A stretch of DNA of 64,000 bases from Mesaphorura yosii (GCA_009869945.1 WIXG01000070.1:186001-250000); one strand, 5' to 3'. Counted from the stretch's first letter, positions 21,889-35,400 are shown. Notes: generated by a model not told the origin, from the sequence alone. Translations and numbers: made by a program.

Positions 21889-24577
21889 TTACGTTAGTCT
21901 TGTATAAAAGCACAAATTGTGACTCTTCTTCCCTTTCCAAAGGTACTGGAGTCTATCACAAACTAGAAATTGTTGCGACCAGAAGTCACGGATCAAGCCG
22001 GACGCTTTTTCTCCAATCATTATTGCCGGTGCATTTGTATTTCCGCTAATAATTTCAGGCAAGATCGATACGTCAGCTACGCGGAGGCCGTGAACGCCTT
22101 TCACTCTGAAATGGTCAAAAGAAGTGAGAATTACTCAAGCATGGTATTTATTCTCGTTGGTAGCACGAGTGCCCGCGGTCCTACCTTAATTTTGAGTCGA
22201 CAACTGTTCTCGAGTCAGACAATTTCCCCATTCGACAGGTCCCGGTTGGGTGATAAAGTGTCATTCCCACGTTTCGAATATAACACTCGAAGTAGGCGTC
22301 TGATTTGAACTTTAAGTGCTTACAAGGCGGGTATGCAACATCAGAAAACCGTGCATTGAGTTTCTTGAAGGCATTCGTAGTCTCCACGAGTTTGACTACA
22401 ACCTGCATTGCTGCAATGAAATACCTCATTTTGGTGACGACTGGATTTTGGTCACTTTTGGAAATATTGCTCTTTAAACTTACCTTCAACGAGCGCCTTT
22501 GTGTCGTAAGGATGCTCCAAGTAATGCGGGTCAATGAGAGGTGGTGTCAACGGATTCTTATCCTTGAGTAATATTTCTCCGACACTGAGAACGAGCCGAT
22601 ATTTTTATACTGAGCTCGTCATTTATTTATTGAAACATATCCGCGTCTCACGAAATGCCTAATGCCTACCTTTTCGGTCTCAAAATTGTCGGCATAAACA
22701 CCAGGGAGTCCTTTCCGACTGAAGAACCCAGGAATTTGTCCAAGATCTCTTTTTTGAGCCCGAATCCTTTGTCAAAGTCGGAAGTGAGTGTTTCGTATAT
22801 GCCAAGGCCAAAGATGTACAGCTGAATATCAGGCCAGTCGAGCCCCATCTTCTTTACTTCTGACGTAGTCATTAGTATCTGTGCCTGAACCGCGGTGGGA
22901 CACGTCATCACACCTAAAATGTAGTTAGATTAAAAATTCCTCAATACACTCAAACTCAAGCGTGGTACAACACTTGAAAAAAGCTCAAACCCACCTTTGC
23001 CATGAAACAAATAATCTGTCAGAACAGAAACTCCAAAGTCACGTTCTGGAATAAATGATACTGGTTTATCAATTAAGACGTTCAGCAAAATAACTGCCAC
23101 GTGGTCCTGCAGATTTTGTCCAACCGGAAGATCAACCTTCGGCTTGATCTGTATCAGAAGATTAAAAGTTTCACCACATAAATTTAACCTTGATGAACTC
23201 AAACGACAATACACGACTCACGGCTGGCAATTTTTCAACATACCCCGACAGATTTCAAGTGCTTCTTTGGTCCGATTCCAGAGAGCATCAAAAGTTTTGG
23301 TGAATCTAATGCACCGCTACTAACAATGATTTCGCGTCGCACTCGCGCAAATTTCCTTACACCATGGTGAAGATACCACACACCCACAGCTCTGTTCTTT
23401 CTGTCCAGTTTTATCTGAAAGGAAAGTAAGGACTCTTGTAAATTAAATTGATATAAAACTCAAATTAATTCGCCTCTACCTTTGTCGCTTGCGAGTATCT
23501 CGAAATCTGCAAGTTCTCTCTGTGTTGAAAGTCCTTAAGGAATGCCGTGAACGTTGAGTGTCGTTCTCCTTTCTTTTGAGTCACGTCAAAAGGGCCAACG
23601 CCTGTAATGAAAACCACCTTGGATTTTGGAGCGAACCGAATAATTTTAGTTACGAGTAAAAGAACATGCAATACCGGAACGTTGAGGCGCATTCAGATCA
23701 AATTCGTCGTAGCCCAGTTCTTTGGCCGCATCTCTGAAGTGTTCATAAACCGGTCTCCAGGAGCGATCTTCGACGTTCAAATAGCCGTACGGAGAATATC
23801 CGTAATTTTTCTCTGCAGAAAGGTAGTTAAGTCAAATAAAAAATGTAATGCACTTTTCTTTGTTGTGTACTGAATGCTGCTCACCATCGCCTCTGTACCG
23901 TCCATTATTATAATTCATACAACTTTTGTAGTCGGGTAAAACATTTTCGTAATTCCAAATTGGGTCACCAGTCAGATTTGAATAGCGATCAAAATCCCGT
24001 GGATGTCCTCGCACATACAGCATATAGTTTAAATTGCTCGTTCCTCCAAGCATCTTTCCTCTCGGCCACAGAGACACCTGGGCAGATTTCACCGGTATGA
24101 GTAATGGTAATGGAAGAGTTCAATACACGAACGGTACCAATTTGAATTGGTACCTGATTTTCGCAAGAAAGGAGCGCATTCTTCTGTGGCACTGTTTTAT
24201 GGAGCCAGTCGGTTTGCGGCAAATGCAACAGGTCAAGTGCTAGTCCGGGAACTCGATTAAGATAAAGCGGATCGCCTCCGGCTTCGAGCAAGAGCACTTT
24301 GTTGTTCTTTGATAGCCGATTGGCAAGAGGAGCTCCAGCGGACCCGGCTCCAACTGAAACATGCAAGTGCAGTAATGTCATTCGCATTCCTGGAACAAAG
24401 ATCTCGCGTTGTCACATTCACATTGAAGCACTTACTGACTATGTAATCAAATATCTCATTATGCCTGTCTTGCTGCAGGAAGTAGTCGTGGTAGTAATTG
24501 ATGGAGCTGAGAATGATCACAAGAAGTGGCAATGGGGAAAGAGAGACGAAGAGGACAATTCTCTCGGCCAATCCCAT
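21889..24577 (-). CDS. GMC oxidoreductase C (glucose dehydrogenase-like, FAD-dependent)
   Basis: Eleven exons: 24436..24577, 24154..24353, 23885..24077, 23675..23812, 23480..23601, 23244..23414, 22995..23148, 22670..22913, 22484..22584, 22185..22410, 21889..22105. They give 635 residues. The N-terminal hydrophobic segment ([20 protein letters not shown]) precedes the FAD motif IGAGSAG and [25 protein letters not shown] and [18 protein letters not shown] are present. The active-site pair is His542 ([10 protein letters not shown]) and Asn588 ([14 protein letters not shown]). The C-terminal tail [11 protein letters not shown] is shared with A and B, so the tail with its cysteines is a clade feature. 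Intron positions and phases match gene A throughout. The protein is probably secreted or anchored facing the lumen; its substrate is unknown, with glucose dehydrogenase, ecdysone oxidase and related insect GMC enzymes as the nearest known roles. Confidence 0.92.
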
Positions 24578-25720
24578 TTTGCTAAATTAGATCCGGGACT
24601 CTGCGTTTTGCCCGTCGTCCTCGTCCGTGCCTATTCGTTCTATAGTCGGTGTCACTCTCACAGGTCAATGTTCAACTTCACGCAATAATACAGTGCACAA
24701 TGAAATCCAAACATAAACGGAATCGCCTCGACACTGGAGTGACTGGAGCGTTTTGCACCAGAAATTCAGAATGCAGTGCCGCTTGACAAGCGAACATCAA
24801 AAGCTAAACGGCTTGAGTTTGGTGAATTATGTATTCCACTTGCAATGAACTTTGTGACTCTCAAAAGTACTAGAACCTTGTTCGTGTAGATTGGAAATAC
24901 TAAATCTAGATATCACTTCATGTCAAGGAGGTTACTTTATTATGTTAGCATACCGCTTTTCGTACTTTGCTCATGCTATGTTAAATACAAACAGTAAACA
25001 AGGTTAAGGATAAGTGTACACGTTCCACATCAGCATGCGATATGCGATCGAACGCGAACATTGAGCGAGAGGTATTTCAGAGAGGAGGCTTTGGGTTACA
25101 TCACTATGCTATATGCGAGTGGAACATTGTTAACCTACTGTTACTGGATAACTCGATCATGATCATTAAATTCCACATTTGCATTTAGCAACTGCTGGGT
25201 GTAGGTTGTGGATTGCGGATTGAAAGGGAAGACGAATTGCCAACTGCGGTGCGAGAGTAAAAAAAAACCATTATCAAGTTTCAAGGCGACAGATCCATGT
25301 TTGTATGTAATTTATGTGATCAAGCAAAAACACAGAGAAGGAGAACCGGTTGACGTTGACATCTCAGCCCAACTCTAACTCGTGGAATAGTGGAATGGAG
25401 CAGAAGTAGATGAGACCTTGGAAGTTGGATGGCACACGTTTTCCTTCCCCATGAACATTGAATTCAGCTTTGACTGGATAGCCAAATGTAATTCGTGAGG
25501 AGATTACGAATTGAAATTCGTATTCTGGTATTCTTAAATTGAACGCGATTTCTCGATGAACGCACATACGGAGACAAGATGAGAGATGAACTGCAGATAT
25601 TTATTAAATGCTTCACATTTAAGGTCATACAGGTAATAAAGATCAAGATTCAATAGACAAGAGATATTTGAGACAAGATAAAAATTCTGAAACATGATAC
25701 AATGAATTGATATTACAAGA
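24578..25720. other. Intergenic between GMC gene C and the HARBI1-like gene
   Basis: About 1.1 kb containing the GMC C promoter and the 3' flank of the HARBI1-like gene. TTTATT at 25600-25605 is a reverse-strand AATAAA for the latter. I could not recognise a terminal inverted repeat by eye. Confidence 0.5.
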
Positions 25721-27387
25721 TTACTTTTCGGCAGGGGCAGCGCATGTGACTAAAGCATTTCTGACAACTTTGCCCTCTTCATGCTGTGATTCGTCGCTGA
25801 ACAGCTCTGGATTGATGTTATCAAAGTCCAGATACGTCCTACGGAAGAGTTCATCCTTCAGCAGCTCATCAGTTGCCTTGCACGCGGGATCGTCGGAACC
25901 AGTCCACGTTGTGTCTCCACGCATTTCGCAAATGTTGTGCAGAATGCAACACGTTAGGGCGATGTTCTCAAATGTGTCAGTGTTGAAATTAATCTTGCCG
26001 TTCTTTCCATGAAAGATTTTCCACCTTCTTTTCAACTTGAATATCGCCTCATCGAAGATGGTGGAGGCTTCATTCAGCTTGGTGTTAAACTTTTCTCTTA
26101 ATTCGTCGGTTTCGGGATTATCAGACGAATCGATGAACGGAGTCATGATATGTGACGACAGCGGATATGATAGGTCCGACAGCAGAATGATTTTGGGAAG
26201 TTGGACATCACCGACTTCAATCGCTTCATCTTCAGTGTTTTGATCAATTTCAATTAATTCCTTCTCCAGAAAGGAATTGTTATAAATTTCTATGTTTGAG
26301 AGACCAGAAGGCTGCGGTGGGACTGACATGTGCCCAAACAATCCTTTGTAATTAACGACGGTTTGAAATGCTAACGCATGTTGACCATTGTAGAATAGAG
26401 ATTTGCACGGGTTAAGGTCAGCGTAGTTCCATGAAGAGCCAACGGTGAACACGTCGATCGACCCCAAGACGCCATAGGAGTTTGGAATTTTGAATACTGC
26501 TTCGGCTTCTTTCTTTGAACTAACGTCGAAAACCTTTGTCCCAGAACCAGTATTGTCAACGTCCATAAACCAAGTTAAGTACTTATGCTTGAGTTGTGCC
26601 ACAACAACTTCACAAACATCTGCAGAATAGTTCAAATTCAAAACTAATTAAATTAAGCAGCTTTATGATAAGGGCGTCGAACGCTTACCTCTGACCAAAG
26701 ATGTAGTCGTTGATTTTCCTATACTGAACAAGTTGGAGACCTTCAAATATTCAGCATTGTTGGCAATTCTGAAGAGTGTTACGGCTAGCCTCTTCTTCCC
26801 TGGCAAAGCTTCACGCATTGATGTGTTTGACTTTGATAAATGCTCTCGAAGTTCTTGGTAGATAAAATCAAACGTAGCTTTCGTCATGTGAAAGTATTGT
26901 TGGAATACATCGTCGTTCATTTCATTATTGACAATTTCCAACCAGAACGGAGTGACTTCTTTATTAAAACTGAATCTCTGGCGCTGACGCTCAACAACTG
27001 GACGATGAAATGATTCAAGTGTAGTCATTTCTTCAAGATCTATCTGCGGTTGCTCGGCCGAATTCTTCTTAAAATGATTATGAAGCAATACAATTCGCCT
27101 CCATCTCCGGTAGAATTGTTTCCGGCGTATTCGCTGCTGCTCGAGCCTCCTTCGACCTGTATTCATAATCAGAAACAGTTTTATTGCATAATTCCAGACT
27201 TAGATCACTGACAACTTCAGACACTCGACTTACGATGTATTAACCACCATGTAAACGCGATCACCAGTGTGTATCTTGGGTCCGTTTTGGGAATCGATGG
27301 GACACGCTGAATCAGCTTGCTATAAATCTTGGCTTGAGCAGGAGACAATTTCAGAGCCTTTCCAACCTCAGACTCTAATTCCTCCAT
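25721..27387 (-). CDS. HARBI1: HARBI1-like PIF/Harbinger transposase-derived protein
   Basis: Three exons, 27234..27387, 26689..27156 and 25721..26619, give 506 residues. An Arg-rich stretch (RRRRLEQQRIRRK) follows exon 1, then a helical region with MTKATFDFIYQELREHL and RLAVTLFRIANNAEYLKVSNLF, typical of Harbinger transposases upstream of the nuclease domain. The DDE-4-like domain contains GVLGSID (Asp263), GLSNIEIYNNS, LLSDLSYPLSSHIMTPF, FKLKRRW and the C-terminal CCILHNIC. The second catalytic Asp of the PGSxHDS motif is Asn316, and the Glu before the FGxLKxRW motif is aligned with Asp397, so transposase catalysis is doubtful. The long uninterrupted frames and proper introns argue for a retained, domesticated gene rather than a dead copy. 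Exons could extend further upstream: an open frame at 27532-27805 ends at a good donor in the correct phase, with an in-frame ATG at 27553. Confidence 0.8.
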
Positions 27388-28072
27388 CCCTGCATTGCAA
27401 AACTAATTAGTCGATCGTTTCAAATAATGCCGCTGTACAAGTACCGTTAAAGTTGGGAGTAAATCATTGACCGCGATCATGGCTTAATTGGCATTTTATG
27501 AAATGAAAGCTCAAATTATGATAACACTTACTTGGGCGTTGTGTGTCTTTCATCAGGAACCGATAAGGGCGAACTAACAGATGCAGTTGAACTAGTCCCG
27601 GTTCCAGACCGAGGTGGTGTCCTTGTCCAGCGTCTATTTTCTTTTCCACACGAGTTTGTATACTTTCACTTTCAATTTCGAACAAAAGAACCGAAGCCGG
27701 AATATTCACATTTAAAGCCAGCCGCTTTCGCTTTGTATCGTATGCATTGAAAGTGTATGAGTCAACGGCGTGGCAAAAGCTAAGCACAACTTCACCAAGT
27801 TCAAGTTAATACCAGTTAGCAGCTAATCTTTCATCTTCTGACTTTTGCATCTTGCCACGCTATGCTATTTGATGCTATCTGTGACCATACCTAATTTATT
27901 GGACTGAACTCCTGGAAGAATTGATCAGACATGCTGACATCCGAGGTCAAATCCTCCGTCATTTTTATTAACCAACGAGCCTAAATTACATTTTAACAAG
28001 TTAAAAATAAAACATTCAAGAGCACATGCACAAGCTAAAGTACGATAACTTCGGTAGTACGGGCAATGTGGT
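27388..28072. other. Spacer between the HARBI1-like gene and SLU7, with possible 5' exon
   Basis: Minus strand 27532..27805 is open for 91 codons and ends at GTAAGT in phase 1, matching the acceptor at 27389-27390 just before the HARBI1-like ATG. It may be a 5' coding exon or 5'UTR. The encoded peptide (for example QGHHLGLEPGLVQLHLLVRP) was not recognised. TTTATT at 27964-27969 is a reverse-strand AATAAA about 100 bp past the SLU7 stop. Confidence 0.4.
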
Positions 28073-30489
28073 CTACTTTTTCTTCTTGGACAAAAACTGG
28101 AGCATCGGGTCATCTTCGTGCTGTCTCTTCATTTGGAAAGCTTCAATTTCAGCTTCTGTGAGCTGCTTCACTTCGTAACGGCTATTGTACGCTCGCTTCC
28201 TGTCGTCCATCATTGTGTCAGCGTCCATTTGTCGTTGCTCTTCCTTTTTCAGAGCTTTCTTCAATTCCTTCTTCTTTTTCTGTTCTTCATCCGACGAAGA
28301 CTCGCCGTCAGACTCAGAAGACGACGACGAAGAACTTGCGCTTGAGCCACTTCCGTCATGATTCCTCTTCGCGGCTCTGGCCTTTCGTCTTTGCTTCTTC
28401 TTGTCCTTCTTTTTCTGGTTTTTCTTTTGCTTCTCTGATTTTGACTTTTCTTTTTCCTTTTGAGCTTCCTTCACTAGATTCTCTCTGTGGATTTCTACAA
28501 GAGACTTAGGATTGGCGGCAGCAGCTTCTTCAGCTTTCTTTTTCAATTGAGCTTGCACGAGTGCAATGTTTTCCTTCAGCTTTACAGTGTCAGGAACAGG
28601 AAGGTTATCGTTAACCGCGATTCCGGTTTCTCCAGTGCAATACGAATTCTGTAGGAACAATGTGTGTGTCAATTGATTAGTACTTAATTTTGAATTAAAT
28701 TTTAATGCTCTCTGCACATATCTTACCTGAAGCAGAGAATGACAACATCGATATCCCCAATTTCCGTCTCTCCAACTAAGAAAACATTTATAAGTTAGCC
28801 TAGTTCGCTCTTAACATTCAGAAATGAGGAATGAGATGCGCTTGATTTTCACTTACAAAGACCCAAAGATGGACGAATGATTGTTTGGATACACGTCCTC
28901 CTCATATTTGGAACGAATAACTGGTTTTTCACATCCCTGGTCAGAAATTGAAATATAGTTTCTTGACTAAGATCGATTTGTCTTCTGTTTCTGTCAATTT
29001 ACCTTAATAATTTTTCCCTGCCTCGAGTACTCCACATACTCCTCTGTTTGTGCTAGAAGGAGAGATTTGTGAGGTGCTTGCAGATGTGCTTCTCCTCCGT
29101 AGGCTTCAATTACATTTCGCGTTAGCGATCCCTTAAACTCGTCCTTCTTTTTGTCAAATTCCTTTTGCAGTACTTCGAGTTTGGTCGGCTCGGCAAGCAA
29201 ATGAACGTCAACACCTTTCTCCTGAGCTTCCCAGGCAAATAGTTGTGCTTGTGCGTGTTTGTTTGTGTCTCCGGTAAACCGAATGAAATTTTCACCGGCA
29301 TAACTCAACCTATGATGTAAATTGCACGTATTAATTCAATTCAGAGTACTGGTCCCCTAGTCCTACAAATGCAGGTATTCGAAAATTAAAACTTACTCTT
29401 CTGGACTCTTGCCCGTGTCTTTGTAAGGGTTATCACGCATTGCTCGAGTTTTTGGATCGTAATATGCAGAATTTGGATCAAGATTTCTCAGGTATTTTGC
29501 TGTGTCTTCTCGAATACGGAGGTTTCGCACTGTAATACGTTGCTTCGAATCCACTTTGGTACCAGGCATGTCAACATCGTCCACATATTTGTCCTCATCG
29601 TCTTCGAGATCTTCAGGATCCATGACCATATTGTCAGGTAAATCTGACGTAGATGTGGTTCGTAACTTCTCTGCCTTGAGGTGGCGTTTCGCTTCTTCAA
29701 CCTAATTTTACGGCAGAAGTAAGTAATTTATACCATGTGCAAGTGCTTCAATACGACTATAGTAAGGGTTTGGACTGACCTTTTGGAATTCATCTACAAC
29801 AGCGATGTATTCGTTTGGATCATAACCGTTCCACCTGTCACGTTTTCCGTCAAAATCTAACGCCAGATTTGGCTGAGAATATTCATCCGGAGCTATATCT
29901 GATCCAGTGTATTTTGCTCCGACCTTTCGTGGTCTTTCTAAGCAATCTTTTTTCTTATGCGTCATTGCTCCACAGTTTTCGCACGCTCCTTTTCTGTATT
30001 TTGTTGCAATCGCATTCTACAAATCAAACATGATTTACAATAAGCATTCCCTTTCATCTTTCGTGCTCAACTCAATGCAAGCAATAGGGCTACTTACGAG
30101 ATTAACTCCTTTGTTGTACCATTCGTGCAATGTGGAATAGACTTTCTTATCTTCAGGCTGCTGCCTCTGATGCTTTAGTGTCGGTGTTCGGGTGCCATAA
30201 TACCAAGGTGCTGAAGAAATGTACTGAGGAATATGGGGATTAATGTCACGTCCTTCTTCATCCACAGCAGCTGGTGCAGTGCCGGCCTAAGATACAATAG
30301 TTAAGCAAACGTTAGTTGATAAGTAATTCGACAGTCAGTTAATTACAAGCTTACCTTTCGAGCTTCTTCCAATTCCTTTGCTTTCTTCCATTCATCTCTG
30401 GATTTTAACTGTGGTTCAACATCTTCAACTTGTTCTTCCTTTTTGCTTCTGATCAACTCTGATACGGGAATCGATGGAATTGTGGCCAT
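28073..30489 (-). CDS. SLU7: Pre-mRNA-splicing factor SLU7
   Basis: Eight exons, 30355..30489, 30098..30286, 29780..30016, 29397..29701, 29003..29309, 28857..28936, 28727..28775 and 28073..28648, give 625 residues (human about 586). SLU7 acts in the second catalytic step of splicing, helping 3' splice-site choice. The sequence shows [12 protein letters not shown], then the CCHC zinc knuckle [14 protein letters not shown] (Cys120, Cys123, His128, Cys133). It continues with [67 protein letters not shown] and a [13 protein letters not shown] segment. The C-terminus is Lys/Glu-rich with a basic cluster and a long Ser run, ending in QFLSKKKK. These are the conserved landmarks of the family, so the call is firm. 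The ATG at 30489 starts [13 protein letters not shown]. The gene is divergent from the glycosyltransferase gene. Confidence 0.97.
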
Positions 30490-32431
30490 TTTAATAAATA
30501 ACTATTAGATAACAAGTATTAATTGCAAGGGGCAACCACTTTATGCTATTTGGAATTAACTGCGTTTCGCTCTACGACAAAACTTACAAGAGCCTTCTAC
30601 ATAGAACACAATCGTTTCAAACTCTAAACGACTCTGAGTGTGAAGCTCAATTCGCTCAAGGAATATTTGTCTCAGCTTGACTGCGTTGTTTATGTACACA
30701 TACCATGCATTTATACTTAATACAAGAACCATTAGCTCAGATCACGTTTTTGCATCTTGTTTCCTTTCACAAAACTTTCGCATTCCATTTAGTGGTGAAA
30801 CGATGATCACTGATTAATTTTGGATTTTGGGGCCCGAAACAGAATTAACATGAAATTCTAAGCCCCGGATTTCTCCTTCTTGGCCAAATAGAAGAATGCT
30901 GAGCTCGGCCTCATGTGGTCGGAGAGTCTTTACGGCATGATGCAGGAGAAAGTTGAATCCTGTCTTGGACCTGCGGTTTCTAGGCTCGTTGGATCATTTC
31001 AGTTTCTCGTCATCCCATACTAAGAGCCGCCTGGAACAAGTGAACAAGTCCGCAGCACGCAGTACTCAGCGCAGCGTACGGATGCATGGATTAGCGTATG
31101 AATGCCTGCATATTCCATTAGAAGTAATCGTAGATCGTTAACGCGTACTCTTGTGTCTTGTCTGACGTCCTGCTGCTTTTCTGGTTTCTACGTCCTGTGC
31201 TGAATGAAAGCACGGCTGTCTTTTCTCATGCATGCAGAGCTCATGCGGTATGAAAGGAAAGAAAGCAGAACCGAATTTCGGTTACCCGAACCCAAATGCG
31301 GGTACGCGAAAGAGACTAAGAATACGAGCCAGTAAAAAATGTTCCGTAGTATTGAGTTCTTGGTGAATGATTTTGGTTGCGTGAAAATTGAATCGTGCCA
31401 GTCAGAGTTGGGCCGAGCTCGAAACACTTCAAGTGTGAAAAAGTCGGAGAACGGTTGACCGACCAGATTTGTTAAAAGTGTAGCTGTAGCCAAAATTTAT
31501 TAATTCCAAGCGTTTAATTAGGCTGCGTTGTATTTGGTCGTTGCTAATTCTCTGTGGTTTGTAGCAATTTGTGTTTAGCATTGGAAGATTTGTCTTGCCA
31601 AGTTGCAAAGCAGATTTCCAGTTTGTAGCAGAAAGGCAACCATCTTCGGAGCCCTAATTTAATTGTGCGGAGAATGTGAATTAGGCATGAAATATTCATG
31701 AGCTACTTAGGACATGGCACACGGAATCAGTGCCGACGTGACTTCTGGTGTGGCTTCATGGACTCAGCAGGCTGCAGGAAACTGCAGGAACAGACACACG
31801 TAAGTCAATTTTTGTCTTGGTGAATGAATTGCATGAAGCACAACAGCTTAAAAAGTGCAAACATTTAGAATATTCAGCACCGCAGCACGGACTACTGCAT
31901 ATAGGTAAACTGATTCCAACATTGATCCAATCGGTTTTCTTGGTTTGATTTTAGGCTAACTCTACAACATTCATTATTCAAGCGTCAAACCGGTGTTTAT
32001 TGTTTCTAGCACATGTCGTAAATCGTAATGTCTGCACAGGCATACGCTCAGAGTTTTAATTACAAAGAAGTTTCTTGCTTGAGACCAGTACACAGCAAAA
32101 ACTGTTGCTTTTGACAATTAACTCGATGAAAGAGAATTCTTCTTGCTTCCTGCCAGGCCAAGTCGCAAATAATGTTAATGAAAAGAGGCCGATTGCGCCT
32201 AGCATGATTCTGATCCAAGCTCTCAGTCAGTCTGGACCTCGAGTCTGTGTTCGCCCGACTGTCCAAATCCTGCATTTTATCATCCGTAGTGCATCAAAGC
32301 CTTGCCTTTTTTGCCATGTTGTAGGAGTTCGTGTCCATGGGCTTGTGTCCTTCATGAGGAAGCGCAAGACATGATTATTCTCATTGCACGCGCTGAAGGC
32401 TAAATGAATCGACGGCAACGACAACGGAGAA
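30490..32431. other. Intergenic between divergent SLU7 and glycosyltransferase genes
   Basis: About 1.9 kb upstream of both genes; the two promoters must lie here. Frames of up to about 100 codons occur (for example minus 31188-31493), but they lack splice partners and recognisable content. No mobile element was recognised. Confidence 0.5.
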
Positions 32432-35400
32432 ATGAGTACCTCCAAGAAGAAATCGTCAATCGCGAATCGTCGTCTCCGGGGACGGTCGAAGAACATCTCG
32501 TTCCTGTTTGTGCTCTTCTTTTTCGCACTGTTCTGCATAATCATCGTAATGGAGACTGTGCTCCCGAAGCCCGAACGGATATTTGGCCGAGGCAGTTCAA
32601 GCGATGCACAGGACGACGAAGACGTACTGGACGAATACTACGACGCTAACGAAGAGTTTAATTTTGATGTCTCATTCGAGGAGCGCATCGAAGCACTGAA
32701 GCTCAAGAAGATACTACTCGCTAATAACAAATTAAACATAAGCTACTTTAATAATTTGCACAAGAACAAGAAGGAGACCGGAAGTGCCACAAGCACGAGT
32801 GATAAGCTCAAGGACAAAGAGAAACGCAAAAATTTGCCCGATATCGAGTCGGATTGGCAGGAGGTGACTGGCGCATCTGAAAAATTCTTCGTTTACTCCG
32901 CGTACTTCGTTAACGAGTAAGTCTCGATATACGCAAACACTAACTTTGCTTGCGCATTAAACTAACTCAAAAGTAGCTAAACATCCATCATTTTCCATTT
33001 TGCTTCGCAGTCATATCAAAGTCATTGGGGCAACGAAGACTTGGTCCAAACAACGTGTTCAGTGTCGACTGTATGACAATCAGACGCAGCACCAAAGCAC
33101 GGTCGATGGACGAATCAAATCAATCAGAGAAAACTGGAATATGAGATACAGGTAAATCCAGGTACTTTTATAGTAGTGCTTAAAGGCGGCGTCAATGTAA
33201 CCTGGTGTTTACGCGATTCCAGTGCTTGTTTCATAATTTGCAACCTGCCCTCAAACTCCAAAGACCTACACCAGTTGAACCATCCGACCTTCGTCTCCGT
33301 CACCACGACCAACATATCACCATCCACCAGACCATCAAACTACCTCCGAATCCAATACTCCGCTGAGAAACTCGCCCACGTTAACTCCCACCGGAATTCT
33401 ATGAAGGTTGTGGACTTCTCGCTGTGCATCAAGCCAATTTACCTGAACTACGACAACGTGCTTCACTTCCTGGAGACGATGGAGTTCCACCGCATCATGG
33501 GCGTGGAGCACTTTACATTCTTCAATCACTCCATTGGTCCAAGGGTCGGTTGCATCATGAACCAGGTGTACAACTCCTCGCTCATCTCGGTACTCCCGTG
33601 GAGCTTGCCATTCGTATCACAAAAAGAGATACGGACTGAAGGGATCTTCGCCGCACTCAACGACTGCGTGTACCGCCATCGCGGGACGTCAAAGTACTTG
33701 GTGATTGTCGACCTGGACGAGAGCATCGTACCAAGAAAGACAAATAGCTACAAGGATCTAATCTCGCAACTCGTAAACTTATCGAATAAGAAAAAGATTG
33801 GTGCTTACTCGTTTCAAAATGCCTTCTTCTACTTACAATTCGATGATGACCCGGTGACAATAAAACCTCTGGCCGAAGCGCACGGGGACTCCCCTTCGCT
33901 GGCGAACAAGCAGAGATATTTATTGGCCGAGCGAGTCAGCAAGAAACTCATCATGCTGAGAAAGACGAGGAGGAGAGCCAGGTTTCATCCACATAAGGAA
34001 AGGTAATCAATCCATGAATTCGGAACGCGAATGTTTGGTTATTTTCCATTCCAAACCCTTTCCTTTTCGACTTAATGTGTAACATGCACGATTAGTTCCT
34101 GTCCACGTACATGGTGTGATTGGTTCATCCATTATTAATGTCCTGGGCAGTCCCCTGCTTTGCGTTGCATGCAAGCTTTTTACAGTGTGAGAACGAATTA
34201 ATTTGTCACCGACTGCTACGGACTTCGACTTGGACTACTTTCGTATGCCCACGCTCGCTTTCACGCATAAAGTACAGCCCAATGACAGTCGCTACTTTCT
34301 TCCCTGAATATTTTATTCTGACTGCCTCGTCTCGTCTCGCCTGGGCGAAAAAGCACAACTTGCACGTTGCACCGCAGTATTTCCTGACTAAACATTTGTC
34401 GCACTCGAGTAGGCAGCCGGTAGCTGTTTCGCTGCTCGCATTAAACTTATTGCAAAACTTAGCAAAATAAACTACAATCATCAACGCTTAAATATTTGTC
34501 CCGCATGGCTTCGCACGGCACGGACAACACGAACCGATAGAATAACATTTGTCACACAAGAAAGTAGAATCGACTTTTACCATTTGCGCTGCAGCGTCTG
34601 GCAGTCTGGCTCACCATTCAATTGCTACGTGCTACACTTAAACTTTCTCCATTTGAGCTAATGCCAAAGCGCCAAACGGCACGGCACGACTCTTGGCGCT
34701 TAGACTTACTGCATGAAGGCCGTGATAAATGTTGTTGTTGAATATTGCACGATGTCGAGCATTAATGGGTCAAAGTTCTCGTCAGTTTTCCTTTCGATAC
34801 TCTAATGCAATTACTTTGTAATAAATGTCCATCTGCACGAACATGAAAGAGAATGTGAAGCCAAGAAGTGAAAACATGAAAACATGGACTGGGGAGTTGT
34901 CGCTTGAATTCTAAATATCGACAGCAGGCAATTCGAGTCCCATCAGAAGCCGACGACAACGACGGCCGTACGCAGTCGGTGAAAGTCAAGCCGAAGCGAA
35001 CGCAATGCAGTTGAGAATTCAGAATTGCTGATTGTGTTGGGCAAGCAAAACAACCAAATTGGTTGTTATTTGCGTTCGGTTGACACGAATTCAGCTTCAG
35101 GCACTTAATTTGCTACTCCTTTCCATACGCATTCATTTAGTCTGGTCTGCCGAGTTGTTTTGTTGCCCGACTCAGCACGAAAGCCAAAATGCATGCGTGA
35201 CTCGCCAATAGTGCGGAAAAATACTGAACCTCGAAAAAATACATACACAGTCGCGATTCATGAAGCGAAGCCATGCAATCCAGCAATAATGATTTCATTG
35301 AGATTCTTATCCCTATTTAAAAGTGGGTTATTGTTGACTTGCTCTAATTTCCTTCCTTCTGCATTTCCATTTCAGGTCCAAGTACATTTGTGATCCGAAT

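Noticed and set aside
31188-31493. 101-codon minus-strand frame between SLU7 and the glycosyltransferase gene
   Set aside because: No homology recognised, no splice partners and no downstream poly(A) context.
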